Shown: piece by piece, positions 11,212-19,700 of the stretch
How positions within the stretch are numbered: position 1 is the first letter of the stretch
How the letters are laid out: each line of letters begins with the position of its first letter
Source of the DNA: Clostridia bacterium
GTDB lineage: Bacteria; Bacillota; Clostridia; Oscillospirales; CAG-272
NCBI GenBank assembly: GCA_017396225.1
Contig: JAFQMP010000023.1
Span: 1 to 40,501, forward strand
DNA: 40,501 nt
Reading direction: 5' to 3'
Made by a program: the position numbers and the translations under genes
The notes under the pieces: model-generated
The model's database searches: none
Seen by the model: only the letters and a program-made list of their open reading frames with translations
Told to the model about the DNA's origin: nothing

Positions 11212-12510
11212 TTATTGCTTTTTATCATCGGTTGCAGGTCCGTTCAGCAACGTGCCGTCCGTGCTGAAGCGCGAGCCGTGGCAGGGGCAATCCCAGGAAT
11301 GCTCCGCAGCATTGTATTTGAGTGCGCAGCCCAGATGCGGGCATCGCGGTCTTGTCGGCGTCAGCAGCCCCACCGTTGAATGAAAGATGTTTTTGACAAG
11401 CTGCGGTCGCCATATACTGCGAGAGGGAGAGAATAAGTCCTGATATGGGGTGACTTTTCCGCATATCAAGTCAGCAAGCAGCATGGCAGATACCATTGAC
11501 GAGGTCATTCCCCATTTGTTAAAGCCCGTTGCCACGTATGCATCGGACGTGCGCCCGCCGTATCTGCCAATATACGGCATACCGTCCAGAGTCATACAGT
11601 CCTGCGTTGCCCATTTGGCAACAATCCGTGCGTGCGGATAATGCTTGGCGGCAAATTTCTCCAGCTCCTGCCAGCACCCGCCCGATTTTCCCGTACGGTG
11701 ACCGCCGCCGCCAAGGAGCAGCAGCTTGCCGTAATTCCGAAAGGACAGCCCCGCATCGTTTTCGTCTACATACAGTCCGCCAACGTCCGCCGCCCCCTCC
11801 AGCGCCAATACATAGGAGCGATGCTGATACATTTTCAAAAAATACAAACCGTGTTTATTGAAAATCGGGAAATGCGTCGCCACCACAAGCCTTTCGAAAT
11901 TGATTTCTCCCCTTGACGTGATTGCCCTGTTCCCCACAAGCTCCTGCACCTTGGTTTTCTCGTATATCGGCAAGTCTTTTGCCAACGTGTAAAGGAGCTT
12001 CAAGGGATTCAGCTCTGCCTGCTCCCTCACGCGCAGCGCCCCTTTTACGGCAAAGGGCAACCCCTCTGCCGGGACGGATTCCGCCGCCACCCCCAGTAGC
12101 TTTAATGCCGCAATCTCGCGTGCCACCTTCTCCTTGTCGCGCAGCGTATACACAAAAGCATCTCGCTGCCTGTAATCACAGTCTATTTTCTCGCAAAGCC
12201 CTGCATATTCCGACAACGCTTGCTGCTGCGCCTTCAAATAAAGCCCGGCTTGTTCCGCACCAAAGCGCCTGATAAGCGTGTGATAAAGCAAGCCATGTGT
12301 CAGCGTCACCTTAGCTGTGGTATTTCCGCTGACACCCCCACAAATATGGTTTGCCTCAACCAGTATGCAATCCACACCCGCGCGGCACAGCCTGTCCGCA
12401 CACAAAATTCCTGCCATACCGCCACCGATGATTAATACATCAGTGTTTTTATTTCCCTCAAGCGGTGCGAAGGAAACGCGCTCCGTGCTTTTTTGCCAAA
12501 TTGATTCCAT
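11212..12510 (-). CDS. FAD-dependent oxidoreductase with C-terminal Rieske [2Fe-2S] domain
   Basis: A 432-residue two-domain redox protein. The N-terminus has a dinucleotide-binding motif (VLIIGGGMAGILCADRL, about residues 22-38) and a DAO-type FAD domain extending to about residue 350. The C-terminus is a Rieske domain with ligands C390-P-H392 and C408-x2-H411, plus the cysteine pair C395 and C410 that forms the disulfide in canonical Rieske proteins. Homologues are annotated as FAD/Rieske oxidoreductases; no substrate is established and I do not assign one. The start at 12510 is preferred over the longer frame beginning at 12585 because CGGAGG lies 6 bases before it and the extra 25 residues look non-conserved. 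It is divergent from the DUF421 gene. Confidence 0.85.
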   Translation of the reverse strand: MESIWQKSTERVSFAPLEGNKNTDVLIIGGGMAGILCADRLCRAGVDCILVEANHICGGVSGNTTAKVTLTHGLLYHTLIRRFGAEQAGLYLKAQQQALSEYAGLCEKIDCDYRQRDAFVYTLRDKEKVAREIAALKLLGVAAESVPAEGLPFAVKGALRVREQAELNPLKLLYTLAKDLPIYEKTKVQELVGNRAITSRGEINFERLVVATHFPIFNKHGLYFLKMYQHRSYVLALEGAADVGGLYVDENDAGLSFRNYGKLLLLGGGGHRTGKSGGCWQELEKFAAKHYPHARIVAKWATQDCMTLDGMPYIGRYGGRTSDAYVATGFNKWGMTSSMVSAMLLADLICGKVTPYQDLFSPSRSIWRPQLVKNIFHSTVGLLTPTRPRCPHLGCALKYNAAEHSWDCPCHGSRFSTDGTLLNGPATDDKKQ

Positions 12511-12617
12511 AAAACGCCTCCGAGTATTATGATACATTAAAAGTTTTTGCGTGAAATGTGATGAATATACAGCGCAGCAACTCACACACTAACAAGAAAA
12601 AGAAAGGTATATTTTCT

Positions 12618-13295
12618 ATGGACATACTCAAGGTTTTACTCACCACGCTGCTATCTGTTATATCACTCTTTCTCATCACAAAAATCATGGGGCACAAGCA
12701 AGTAGCACAGTTAGACTTTTTTGATTATATCAACGGCATTACAATCGGTTCAATTGCCGCAGAGCTTGCCACCGAATTGGAGGCACCCTACAGGCCCTTG
12801 ATTTCGCTCCTCACTTACGGCGCAGTATCGCTATTCCTCAATCTGCTCACGCGCAAGCTGCCGCGCACCAGAAAATATATCAACGGCACCCCCACCATTC
12901 TGATGAACGAGGGCAAGCTTTACCGCAAAAACCTCCGGCAAGCAAAGCTTGACCTCTCCGAATTTATGCTCTTGTGCCGCGAACAAGGCTATTTTGATTT
13001 GGAAGAAATTCAAACCGCTATTTTTGAGCACAACGGAAAATTATCGGTGCTACCCAAGGCGGCTTGTCGTCCCGTAACACCCGATGACCTCAAAATTCCT
13101 GCAAAAATCACACATATTGGTGCAGAGGTGATTATGGACGGACGCATCATGGGAGAAAATCTCTCACGCATGCATCTCGACACGGCGTGGCTAAATGCAG
13201 AGTTGTCCGCCAGGGGCTACAAAAGCGCTGCGGAAATTTTTCTCGGCATCTACTACAAGGAGGAAAAAAGGCTGACTCTCTACAATCGGATATGA
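12618..13295 (+). CDS. DUF421 (YetF-like) membrane protein
   Basis: A 225-residue protein. About three N-terminal membrane helices (MDILKVLLTTLLSVISLFLI onward) precede a cytoplasmic beta-rich domain with the family features MGHKQVAQLDFFDYINGITIGSIAA, LTRKLP and the GTPTILMNEGK strand. The Bacillus homologues YetF and YdfS are membrane proteins, some linked to spores; the molecular role is not settled. The start at 12618 has AAAGG upstream and matches where homologues begin, so the 20 upstream in-frame residues (charged, MMNIQRSNSH) are dropped. The gene stands alone, and no clear promoter could be picked in the 107-base divergent gap. Confidence 0.82.
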   Translation: MDILKVLLTTLLSVISLFLITKIMGHKQVAQLDFFDYINGITIGSIAAELATELEAPYRPLISLLTYGAVSLFLNLLTRKLPRTRKYINGTPTILMNEGKLYRKNLRQAKLDLSEFMLLCREQGYFDLEEIQTAIFEHNGKLSVLPKAACRPVTPDDLKIPAKITHIGAEVIMDGRIMGENLSRMHLDTAWLNAELSARGYKSAAEIFLGIYYKEEKRLTLYNRI

Positions 13296-13364
13296 CCCCC
13301 GTTCCCCCCAAAAAACGCACAGCCCAAAATATTTTTTCACTACCAAGAAATCGCAAAATACGCC

Positions 13365-13393
13365 TTGACTTTTGTTTTTCTTTGTGCTATAAT
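13365..13393 (+). promoter_or_regulatory. Promoter of tRNA-Val
   Basis: TTGACT (13365-13370) and TATAAT (13388-13393) with 17 bases between; the tRNA begins 21 bases later. Confidence 0.85.
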
Positions 13394-13414
13394 AACTCCG
13401 TTGCCAAAAGGCAC

Positions 13415-13491
13415 GGAGGCGTAGCTCAGTTGGTCAGAGCGCACGGTTCACATCCGTGAGGTCATGGGTTCGAGCCCCCTCGTCTCCACCA
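13415..13491 (+). tRNA. tRNA-Val (anticodon CAC)
   Basis: A 77-base cloverleaf. The acceptor stem GGAGGCG pairs with CGTCTCC (one G-T pair), followed by A and an encoded CCA. The D arm is GCTC/GAGC, and the anticodon stem CACGG/CCGTG carries loop TTCACAT, giving CAC at positions 34-36 (valine, GTG). The T loop is TTCGAGC. The T stem has one mismatch (T opposite C at the second pair), which is unusual and may be a variant or a sequencing issue. Confidence 0.93.
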
Positions 13492-13530
13492 TAACAAAAG
13501 GGCACCCCTCGCGGGTGTCCTTTTTGTTAT
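13491..13530 (+). terminator. Terminator abutting tRNA-Val
   Basis: A long hairpin begins at the base after CCA. The outer stem TAACAAAAGG pairs with CCTTTTTGTTA, and the inner stem contains CACCC/GGGTG. The same outer stem occurs after tRNA-Arg. Confidence 0.85.
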
Positions 13531-13538
13531 GACTTGGC

Positions 13539-13768
13539 GGGCGAGAACCCATTTGCTTTGCCAAAGGCAAAACAAGGGAAGAATGCCGATTTGCTTCAGC
13601 AACGGCGGCGTTCAGACGCCGAGGCATTCTGTTTTATTCGCCGCAGGCGAATTAGACGAGCCCCCTCGTCTCCAGCGGCAAGCTGCCGCTCCCAATTATC
13701 GGGGAAAGTCCGGTGCTATGCCAAGCTTCATACCCCGATGACGGTGTTTGGCATTAAATTTCTCGCCC
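13539..13768. repeat. Hairpin-rich repeat region after tRNA-Val
   Basis: No gene is credible in 13492-13903. The stretch is bounded by the inverted 9-mers GGGCGAGAA (13539-13547) and TTCTCGCCC (13760-13768). It holds consecutive hairpins: TTTGCC/GGCAAA, GAATGCC/GGCATTC with an inner CGGCG/CGCCG, TTCGCCGCAGGCGAA (13637-13651), GACGAG/CTCGTC, AGCGGCA/TGCCGCT and ATCGGGG/CCCCGAT. The TTCGCCGCAGGCGAA unit recurs in opposite orientation at 22910-22924. It looks like a non-coding, mobile-type or structured intergenic repeat. Confidence 0.6.
13657..13674 (+). repeat. 18-bp duplicate of the tRNA-Val 3' end (att-like)
   Basis: CGAGCCCCCTCGTCTCCA here is identical to 13471-13488, which runs from the T loop through the acceptor stem of tRNA-Val. 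The two copies are direct repeats 186 bases apart. Integrases of tRNA-targeting elements create such duplications, but no integrase lies nearby, so a remnant or a local duplication is all that can be claimed. Confidence 0.7.
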
Positions 13769-13841
13769 CCACCTTACAAAAAACGCCACTGTACCCCACC
13801 CTGCCGCTTCACCACATTTCAAAACATTCCGAAAAAATCCA

Positions 13842-13870
13842 TTGACAAGAATATTTATTCGCGATATAAT
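13842..13870 (+). promoter_or_regulatory. Promoter of the 139-aa membrane protein gene
   Basis: TTGACA (13842-13847) and TATAAT (13865-13870) with a 17-base spacer, a perfect consensus. Confidence 0.85.
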
Positions 13871-13903
13871 AAAACCACCCACTAAACTAAAGGAGATGTT
13901 CTT

Positions 13904-14323
13904 ATGAAAAAAGCTGCTAAAGTTTTTATTATTTTAGATATCATCTTTTTCGGATTTTTACTGATTCCCAATCTAATATTTTGCTGTATTGCATTAGGAC
14001 AAATGAACTACAAAAAACCCATCGGTATGGGCATTTGCTTGATTATTTTCGGCACCCCTTTTTTGGGAACTCTTGCCGGCATTTTCCTGCTTTGCTCGCG
14101 TGAATCGGAATACGGCTCTGCACCCATGCCGATGCCTGCTCCTGCTTACGTACCGCCTACAAGCACCCCTTATGCACCTCCCGCATCCTACGCAGCACCC
14201 TCCGATGCAGCACCTGCTAAGGAAAAGAGCTTCGGCGGCGAAAGCGATGCCCCCAAGGGTGGCAGCTCCGCTGAGGACGACCTCGCCGCACAAATGCAGC
14301 GTATGTTTGACTCCCAGAACTGA
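13904..14323 (+). CDS. Small membrane protein with Pro/Ala-rich tail, unknown function
   Basis: A 139-residue protein I do not recognise. Two hydrophobic spans (about residues 5-30 and 43-66) are joined by a short basic loop (MNYKKPIG). After residue 70 the chain is a low-complexity tail rich in Pro, Ala, Ser and Tyr (PMPMPAPAYVPPTSTPY), ending in an acidic and amphipathic stretch (AEDDLAAQMQRMFDSQN). The layout suggests a membrane anchor with a flexible exposed tail. AAAGGAG precedes the ATG, and a perfect consensus promoter and a terminator make it a well-expressed single gene. Confidence 0.75.
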   Translation: MKKAAKVFIILDIIFFGFLLIPNLIFCCIALGQMNYKKPIGMGICLIIFGTPFLGTLAGIFLLCSRESEYGSAPMPMPAPAYVPPTSTPYAPPASYAAPSDAAPAKEKSFGGESDAPKGGSSAEDDLAAQMQRMFDSQN

Positions 14324-14337
14324 TTTCCCTTTTTGAA

Positions 14338-14368
14338 ACGGCACCCTGTTCGGGTGCCGTTTTTCTTT
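14338..14368 (+). terminator. Intrinsic terminator after the 139-aa gene
   Basis: Stem CGGCACCC / GGGTGCCG with a 5-base loop, then TTTTTCTTTTT. Confidence 0.9.
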
Positions 14369-14535
14369 TTTACCCCGCATCAAACATATCTTTTACACAC
14401 ATTACTGTGTCCGTTTTTATAAGTTATGTGTCTGTTTTCACCTTGACTTTGCACTTAAAGATATGATAAAATGACCTTGCGTATATGAATCGCCTTTGGC
14501 AAAGCCCATTTTATCACATCACGGAGGATTTTGAT

Positions 14536-15840
14536 ATGGCACAAAAGAAGATTTCCGCCATTCTGCTTGGCGCAGGAAACCGCGGCAAGGTCTATACCGA
14601 CGATATCGCAAAATATCCCGACCTTTACGAGGTTGTTGGCGTAGCGGAGCCCATTGAGGCACGCCGCGAATACATTGCAAAGCTGCACAATATTCCTGCT
14701 GACCGCGTATTTGCGGATTGGCGCGACCTGCTGGCACTGCCCAAAATTGCAGACGCCTGCATTATCTGCACGATGGACCAGGAGCATACCGAGCCCACCA
14801 TGCGTGCCATTGACCTTGGCTACGAAATTCTGCTGGAAAAGCCCGTTGCAGCCAACCCCGAGGAATGCATGCTGCTTGCCAACTACGCAGAGGAAAAAGG
14901 GGTCAATGTCCTCGTCTGCCACGTGCTGCGCTACACGCCCTTCTTTATGACCTTGAAAAACCTCATTGACGACGGCTACGTCGGGCGCGTAATGCAAATC
15001 CGCCACACTGAGGACGTCGGCCACCTACACCAGAGCCACAGCTTTGTGCGCGGCAACTGGGCAAACTCCGAGCGCTCCACCCCTATGATTCTTCAAAAGT
15101 GCTGCCACGACCTTGATATTCTGCAGTGGCTGATTGGCAGAAAGTGCACGCGCGTGCAGTCCTTTGGCTCTCTTACCTATTTCACCAAGGAAAACTGCCC
15201 CGAGGGCGCACCCCTGCACTGCACCGATGGCTGTCCTGCGGCTGAAACCTGCCACTACCATGTGGAAAAGGTCTACCTTTCAAGCGGCGACCATATGTGG
15301 ATGAAGGAGGCTGTCACCAAGTCCCCCTCTCCTTCTGAGGAAGAGCTGCGCGCGGCGTTTGCAACAAGCGATTTCGGCAAGTGCGTCTTCCAGACCGACA
15401 ACGACGTTGTTGACCATCAGGTCGTCAATATGGAATTTGAGGGTGGTGCTACAGCCAGCCTTTCGATGGCGGCATTCAATGAAGGCGGCCGTGACATTTA
15501 TGTAATGGGCACCGACGGCACACTCCACGGCAGAATGAAGGACCCTTACTTTACCTACTTCTCTTTCAAAACGGGCGAAACCACGCAGGTTCCCGTTGTA
15601 GCAGCTGCCAAAACAAGCGAACATTTCGGCGGCGGTCACGGCGGTGGCGACCAGGGCATCATGACTGCTTTCTTCGCACGCATGAAGGGCACCTACACCG
15701 GCAAATCCATTTCGAGCATTCGCCAGTCGGTTGACAACCACCTCATGGCATTCGCTGCAGAAAAATCCCGCATCGAGGGCACCGTCATTTCTCTTGCGGA
15801 TTACGCAAAAGAGCTGAACGAAAAGCTGAAAAACCGATAA
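14536..15840 (+). CDS. Gfo/Idh/MocA family NAD(P)-dependent oxidoreductase
   Basis: A 434-residue dehydrogenase of the family that oxidises sugars, inositols and related polyols. The N-terminal Rossmann fold shows ILLGAGNRG (about 9-17), and the family motif EKPVA places the catalytic-site lysine at K102. The C-terminal alpha/beta domain is larger than usual and includes a cysteine-rich insertion, CPEGAPLHCTDGC plus a further CH pair (about residues 223-243), that could bind a metal. This insertion occurs in several uncharacterised members. The start at 14536 is preferred over the frame start at 14485 because GGAGG lies 8 bases upstream and the fold begins at once. TTGACT at 14443 with a TAAAAT-like -10 near 14467 is a probable promoter. 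The substrate is unknown, and neighbouring genes give no clue. Confidence 0.85.
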   Translation: MAQKKISAILLGAGNRGKVYTDDIAKYPDLYEVVGVAEPIEARREYIAKLHNIPADRVFADWRDLLALPKIADACIICTMDQEHTEPTMRAIDLGYEILLEKPVAANPEECMLLANYAEEKGVNVLVCHVLRYTPFFMTLKNLIDDGYVGRVMQIRHTEDVGHLHQSHSFVRGNWANSERSTPMILQKCCHDLDILQWLIGRKCTRVQSFGSLTYFTKENCPEGAPLHCTDGCPAAETCHYHVEKVYLSSGDHMWMKEAVTKSPSPSEEELRAAFATSDFGKCVFQTDNDVVDHQVVNMEFEGGATASLSMAAFNEGGRDIYVMGTDGTLHGRMKDPYFTYFSFKTGETTQVPVVAAAKTSEHFGGGHGGGDQGIMTAFFARMKGTYTGKSISSIRQSVDNHLMAFAAEKSRIEGTVISLADYAKELNEKLKNR

Positions 15841-15847
15841 TATCAAG

Positions 15848-15875
15848 AAAGAGTGGGCGATGCCCACTCTTTTTG
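15848..15875 (+). terminator. Intrinsic terminator of the oxidoreductase gene
   Basis: Stem AAAGAGTGGGC / GCCCACTCTTT with a 3-base loop (GAT), followed by further T residues. Confidence 0.9.
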
Positions 15876-15915
15876 CTTTTCAGAGCGATTTTTTGTTTTT
15901 TCGGCAGAAAAACAC

Positions 15916-16081
15916 TTTTTTTGCGACTATTTATGGTTATAAACTTATTTTTATTGTATAATAGGCTTGTCGGACAGGATTTTTTGCACCGCCCGGCAGT
16001 ATTTTTCTTTTTTTGCGACAATTATTGTCGTATAAAAAATAATTTTAGTATTTAGTGGCAGATTTTTATTTTTTTTGCGAC
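15916..16081 (+). promoter_or_regulatory. AT-rich control region with three TTTTTTTGCGAC repeats and a palindrome
   Basis: The 300-base gap before the sigma factor holds three exact copies of TTTTTTTGCGAC at 15916-15927, 16008-16019 and 16070-16081. The second copy runs into CGACAATTATTGTCG (16016-16030), a perfect palindrome around a central T. The first two copies are followed at 10-11 bases by TATAAA (15938 and 16031), and a TATAAT lies at 15957-15962. Repeated motif plus -10-like boxes suggests several promoters or operator sites for the downstream sigma operon. Which box is used cannot be told by eye. Confidence 0.5.
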
Positions 16082-16143
16082 TTGTAGTAGTAGAGGGCCT
16101 GCCAAAAAAACAGGCGCTCAAAAGTTCGCAAAAGGAGCAGCTT

Positions 16144-16743
16144 ATGAAAGAAACGACACGAGAAAAAAGTCGGACAGTGCTTCCTGACAAAGAAATCATA
16201 GACCTTTACTTTGCACGCAACGAGCGAGCAATCAAGGAAACCGATTTCAAATACAGGAAATACCTGTTCACCATCGCGTACAACATCGTACATGACAACC
16301 TTGACTGCGAGGAGTGTCTGAACGACACTTACCTTGACACGTGGAATCAGATTCCACCCACGCGTCCCTCGGTATTCCAAGCCTTTTTATCCAAAATTAT
16401 GCGCAACATTGCCGTAGACAGATACCGTCGCAACACAGCTGACAAGCGCATTCCATCTGAAATGCTTCTCTCGCTTGAGGAGCTTGACAACTGCACACCT
16501 GCCGAAATGAGCATCGACGAGGAAATGGCAATTGCCGAGCTTAGCCGCATTCTCAATGACTACCTGAAGGGTCTTAGCGACCGTGAGCAAATGCTGTTTG
16601 TCTGCCGTTACTATTACGCTGACAAAATTGCCACCCTCGCCAAGATGCTGCAGGCAGGCGAGCGCACCGTTTACCGCGAGCTGTCTGAGCTGCGCGAGGG
16701 CCTGCGCGTACATCTCGAAAAGGAGGGATTTTCCTGTGAGTAA
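16144..16743 (+). CDS. RNA polymerase sigma-70 family (ECF-like) sigma factor
   Basis: A 199-residue sigma factor with region 2 (about 35-100: FKYRKYLFTIAYNIV, then DCEECLNDTYLDTWNQIPP and FLSKIMRNIAVDRYRR) and region 4 (about 135-195, with a helix-turn-helix around ADKIATLAKMLQAGERTVYREL). There is no region 3, as in ECF sigmas. The ATG at 16144 is chosen over the frame start at 16075 because AAAGGAG is 6 bases upstream. Its last 8 bases overlap the GTG start of the next gene, so the two are translationally coupled. That arrangement is typical of a sigma factor and its membrane partner. A palindromic, repeat-bearing control region upstream suggests autoregulation. Confidence 0.9.
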   Translation: MKETTREKSRTVLPDKEIIDLYFARNERAIKETDFKYRKYLFTIAYNIVHDNLDCEECLNDTYLDTWNQIPPTRPSVFQAFLSKIMRNIAVDRYRRNTADKRIPSEMLLSLEELDNCTPAEMSIDEEMAIAELSRILNDYLKGLSDREQMLFVCRYYYADKIATLAKMLQAGERTVYRELSELREGLRVHLEKEGFSCE

Positions 16744-19700
16744 GCAGCAAAAAAGAAATCTCGAGGTTGTTTCGCGCATTGATGACGATATTATTGAAAA
16801 AGCCTCCACAGAACGCGCAAATCTGTTGCTTGCGCTGAAAAAACGCATCAAAAAGACCTGGCTGATACGCGGCGGTGCAATGGCTGCCGGTTTTTTCCTC
16901 ATTGCCGCTACCGTCCTTGTGCTTGTCATCGCACTTGCCAAGGAGGTCCCCGTATATACGGGCATGACGGTGTCAGGCACGGCACCCAATATTACAGCAA
17001 GCGGCACACTCCCCTCCTATCTCACTCCCGGCAACGGAAACGGCAATGCCACGGGCAACAAGCACCTTTCGGGCAATCATACCGATGCGGACACAACGAT
17101 TGGCGACAAGCCCTTTGAAAAGCCGATTGGTGACGCCATCGGCGCACTAACCGTGGAGAGCACCGAGGAGCGCTATTACACGCAGCCCGGTGAGGACGTC
17201 TACATCACGATTCACATTGACAACCCTGACCAGTTTGAGATTCTTTCCTTTACCCTCAACGACAAGAAATATCAGAACCATATGTTTGAATACGGCTCCG
17301 ACCTTGAAAACATTATTCTGAAGGTCAACGTTGGTGAAGCAGAGGGTATCCTGTCCTACACAATCGACGCTATCAAGTATGTTGACGGCACCGAAATCAA
17401 GGACGTTAAGATGGAGGGTGACCGCACGGTTGAGATTGGTGTTTACACCGAAAAGCAGCCCGACGCCGTCTTCTCTTCCACCACCGTCGGCTACAACAGC
17501 ATTTCCTTTGCCGTTGACCTGACCGATACGATGAATCTCTTTGAAACGCTCTCGGGCGACGTGGAGGCAGTCCTTTACGACGGCAATTACATTGTTGCCC
17601 GTCAAAAGCTCTCGCTGAGTGAAAAAACAAGCGTCAGCTTCACAGGATTGAAAACAGGCACGCTTTACGAGTATGCTATCATCGCCACCTATGACGCGCT
17701 TGACGGCAAGGGCATTGCCCGTCACATCATCGCCTCGCACGCAACCTACACCAAGTCTATCGTACTCTTTGACAACGTAGCGGTCGGCACAAATAAGGTG
17801 TCATTCAGCTTCCTGTGGGATGCCGATTTTGCTGCCAAGACCGTCACCTCTCTGTCCCTTTACAGAAACGGCCTTAAGGAGCGCTCGCTTGACGTGACCG
17901 CCACCGAGGTAACAGGCCTTAAAACCGACACGGGCTACACCCTGACCGCCACCTATCAAAACGGCAGTGTCACCGAGGAAATCAGCATCTTCTTTGTCAC
18001 CGATGTGCTGACTGCCACGGTGAACCAGTACTTAGAAAATCTTGACGGCACCTACACCGTCATCAAGACCGAGAGCGAGGTCGTTTCCGAGGGTACGGTC
18101 TACGCGCCCCTGCTCGGCAGCTACGAGGGCTTCCTTACGCCCACCGTACCGCCCGTCACCCTGACCGACAGCTCCCACATCTTTGATTGCTACTTTGAGC
18201 GCATTGTCTACGCCGTCACCTTTGTTGACAACAACGGCAGCATCGTGACAGAAAACATCAAATACGGCAAGCCCCTCTCCACAGAGGTGCCTGCGCGTGA
18301 CGGCTTTACCTTTGGCGGCTGGTACCTTGACGTAAACCTCACCACACAGGCAGACGACACCGTGCCTGCAAACGCACTTACCGTCTACGCCAAGTGGCTG
18401 GTGGAGGCAACTGCTGCCGACCTCTCCTATACCGTGAGCGAGGGCAAGGCTACCATTACGGGGCTTCTGAACCCCGGGCTTACCGACCTTGTTATCCCTG
18501 CCTATATCGGCGGTATCCCTGTTGTCGCCATTGGCGATAGTGCCTTTGCCGACAAAACGGCGCTGCGCACCGTAAAGCTCCCCGACACTGTGACTGAGAT
18601 TAAATATGCGGCCTTTGCCCGCTCGGGGCTTACCGAAATCACGTGGTCGAAAAATCTCCTCACCATTGGCGTGGAAGCATTTAAACTGACCCCCCTCGCC
18701 TCCCTTACCATTCCTGCCTCGGTCGCCGACATCGGCGCCTACGCCTTTGCGGGCTGCGCATGGCTGACCGCTATCACCATTGAGGACCGCACCACCACCC
18801 TCACGGTTGGCGATTTGGCCTTCCGTATGAGTGGGGCAGCAGGCATTGATTCCCAACTTGAAAAGGTCATTGTAGAGGACCTTGCCGACTGGTTTAATAT
18901 TGTCTTTCCTGCAAGCGGCAGTGCAACCAACGCTTTAGGCAATCCCCTTCACCTCGGTGCCGACCTCTACGTGGGCGACACACTTGTAGAGTCACTTACC
19001 ATTCCCGAGGGTGTGACCTCGGTTCGCCCCTGCCTTTTTGCAGGCTGCACCTCCATTACCTCGGTCATCATTCCCGCAAGCGTGACCTCCGTTAACGCAT
19101 ACGCCTTTGCGGACTGCACCAATCTGCAGTACGCACTCTTTGCGGCAGGCAGCCGTGCGGGAATTGGTCGATACGCCTTCCAGGGCTGTACAAGCCTTTC
19201 CTCTGTAACGCTGCCCACCTCGCTTGCAGGAATCCCGCAGGGCGTCTTCTCGGGCTGCACCGCACTTTCGGGCATCACGATTCCCGACACGGTGACAAGT
19301 ATTGATGCATCTGCATTCGAGGGGTGCGCCGTAACGGTTGTAAACGGCATCTCTTACATTGGCAGCTGGGCACTGGGCGGCACGCCCACCGACGGCACCC
19401 TCTCGCTCCGCGCAGGCACTGTCGGTATTGCAGATTACGCATTCAGAGATGTATCCATCACAGGCACGGTGACGCTGCCCGAGGGTCTGAAATACATCGG
19501 CACGGGCGCCTTTTTGAACTTTACCTGCAGCGGCACGCTCACCATTCCCGATTCGGTCATTTCGGTTGGCCGCAGCACCTTTGAGGGCAGCTCCCTTGTT
19601 GACGAGGACACCGAGACGGGGCTTGTATACGTCGACAAGTGGCTAATCAACGCGCTCAATTATTATGGCAGCAGCGAGCTTACCGACCTGCGCGCAGACA

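Noticed and set aside
12511-12617. Promoters for the divergent Rieske and DUF421 genes
   Set aside because: Several AT-rich hexamers are present, but none gives a convincing -35/-10 pair with proper spacing.
13415-13768. Integrated prophage or island at tRNA-Val
   Set aside because: Only 186 bases lie between the duplicated ends, and no integrase, recombinase or phage gene is seen in the window.
16583-16735. An N-terminal extension of the LRR protein reading through the sigma gene
   Set aside because: It would overlap sigma region 4 in another frame; the GTG at 16736 has a proper GGAGG and starts the conserved cytoplasmic segment.
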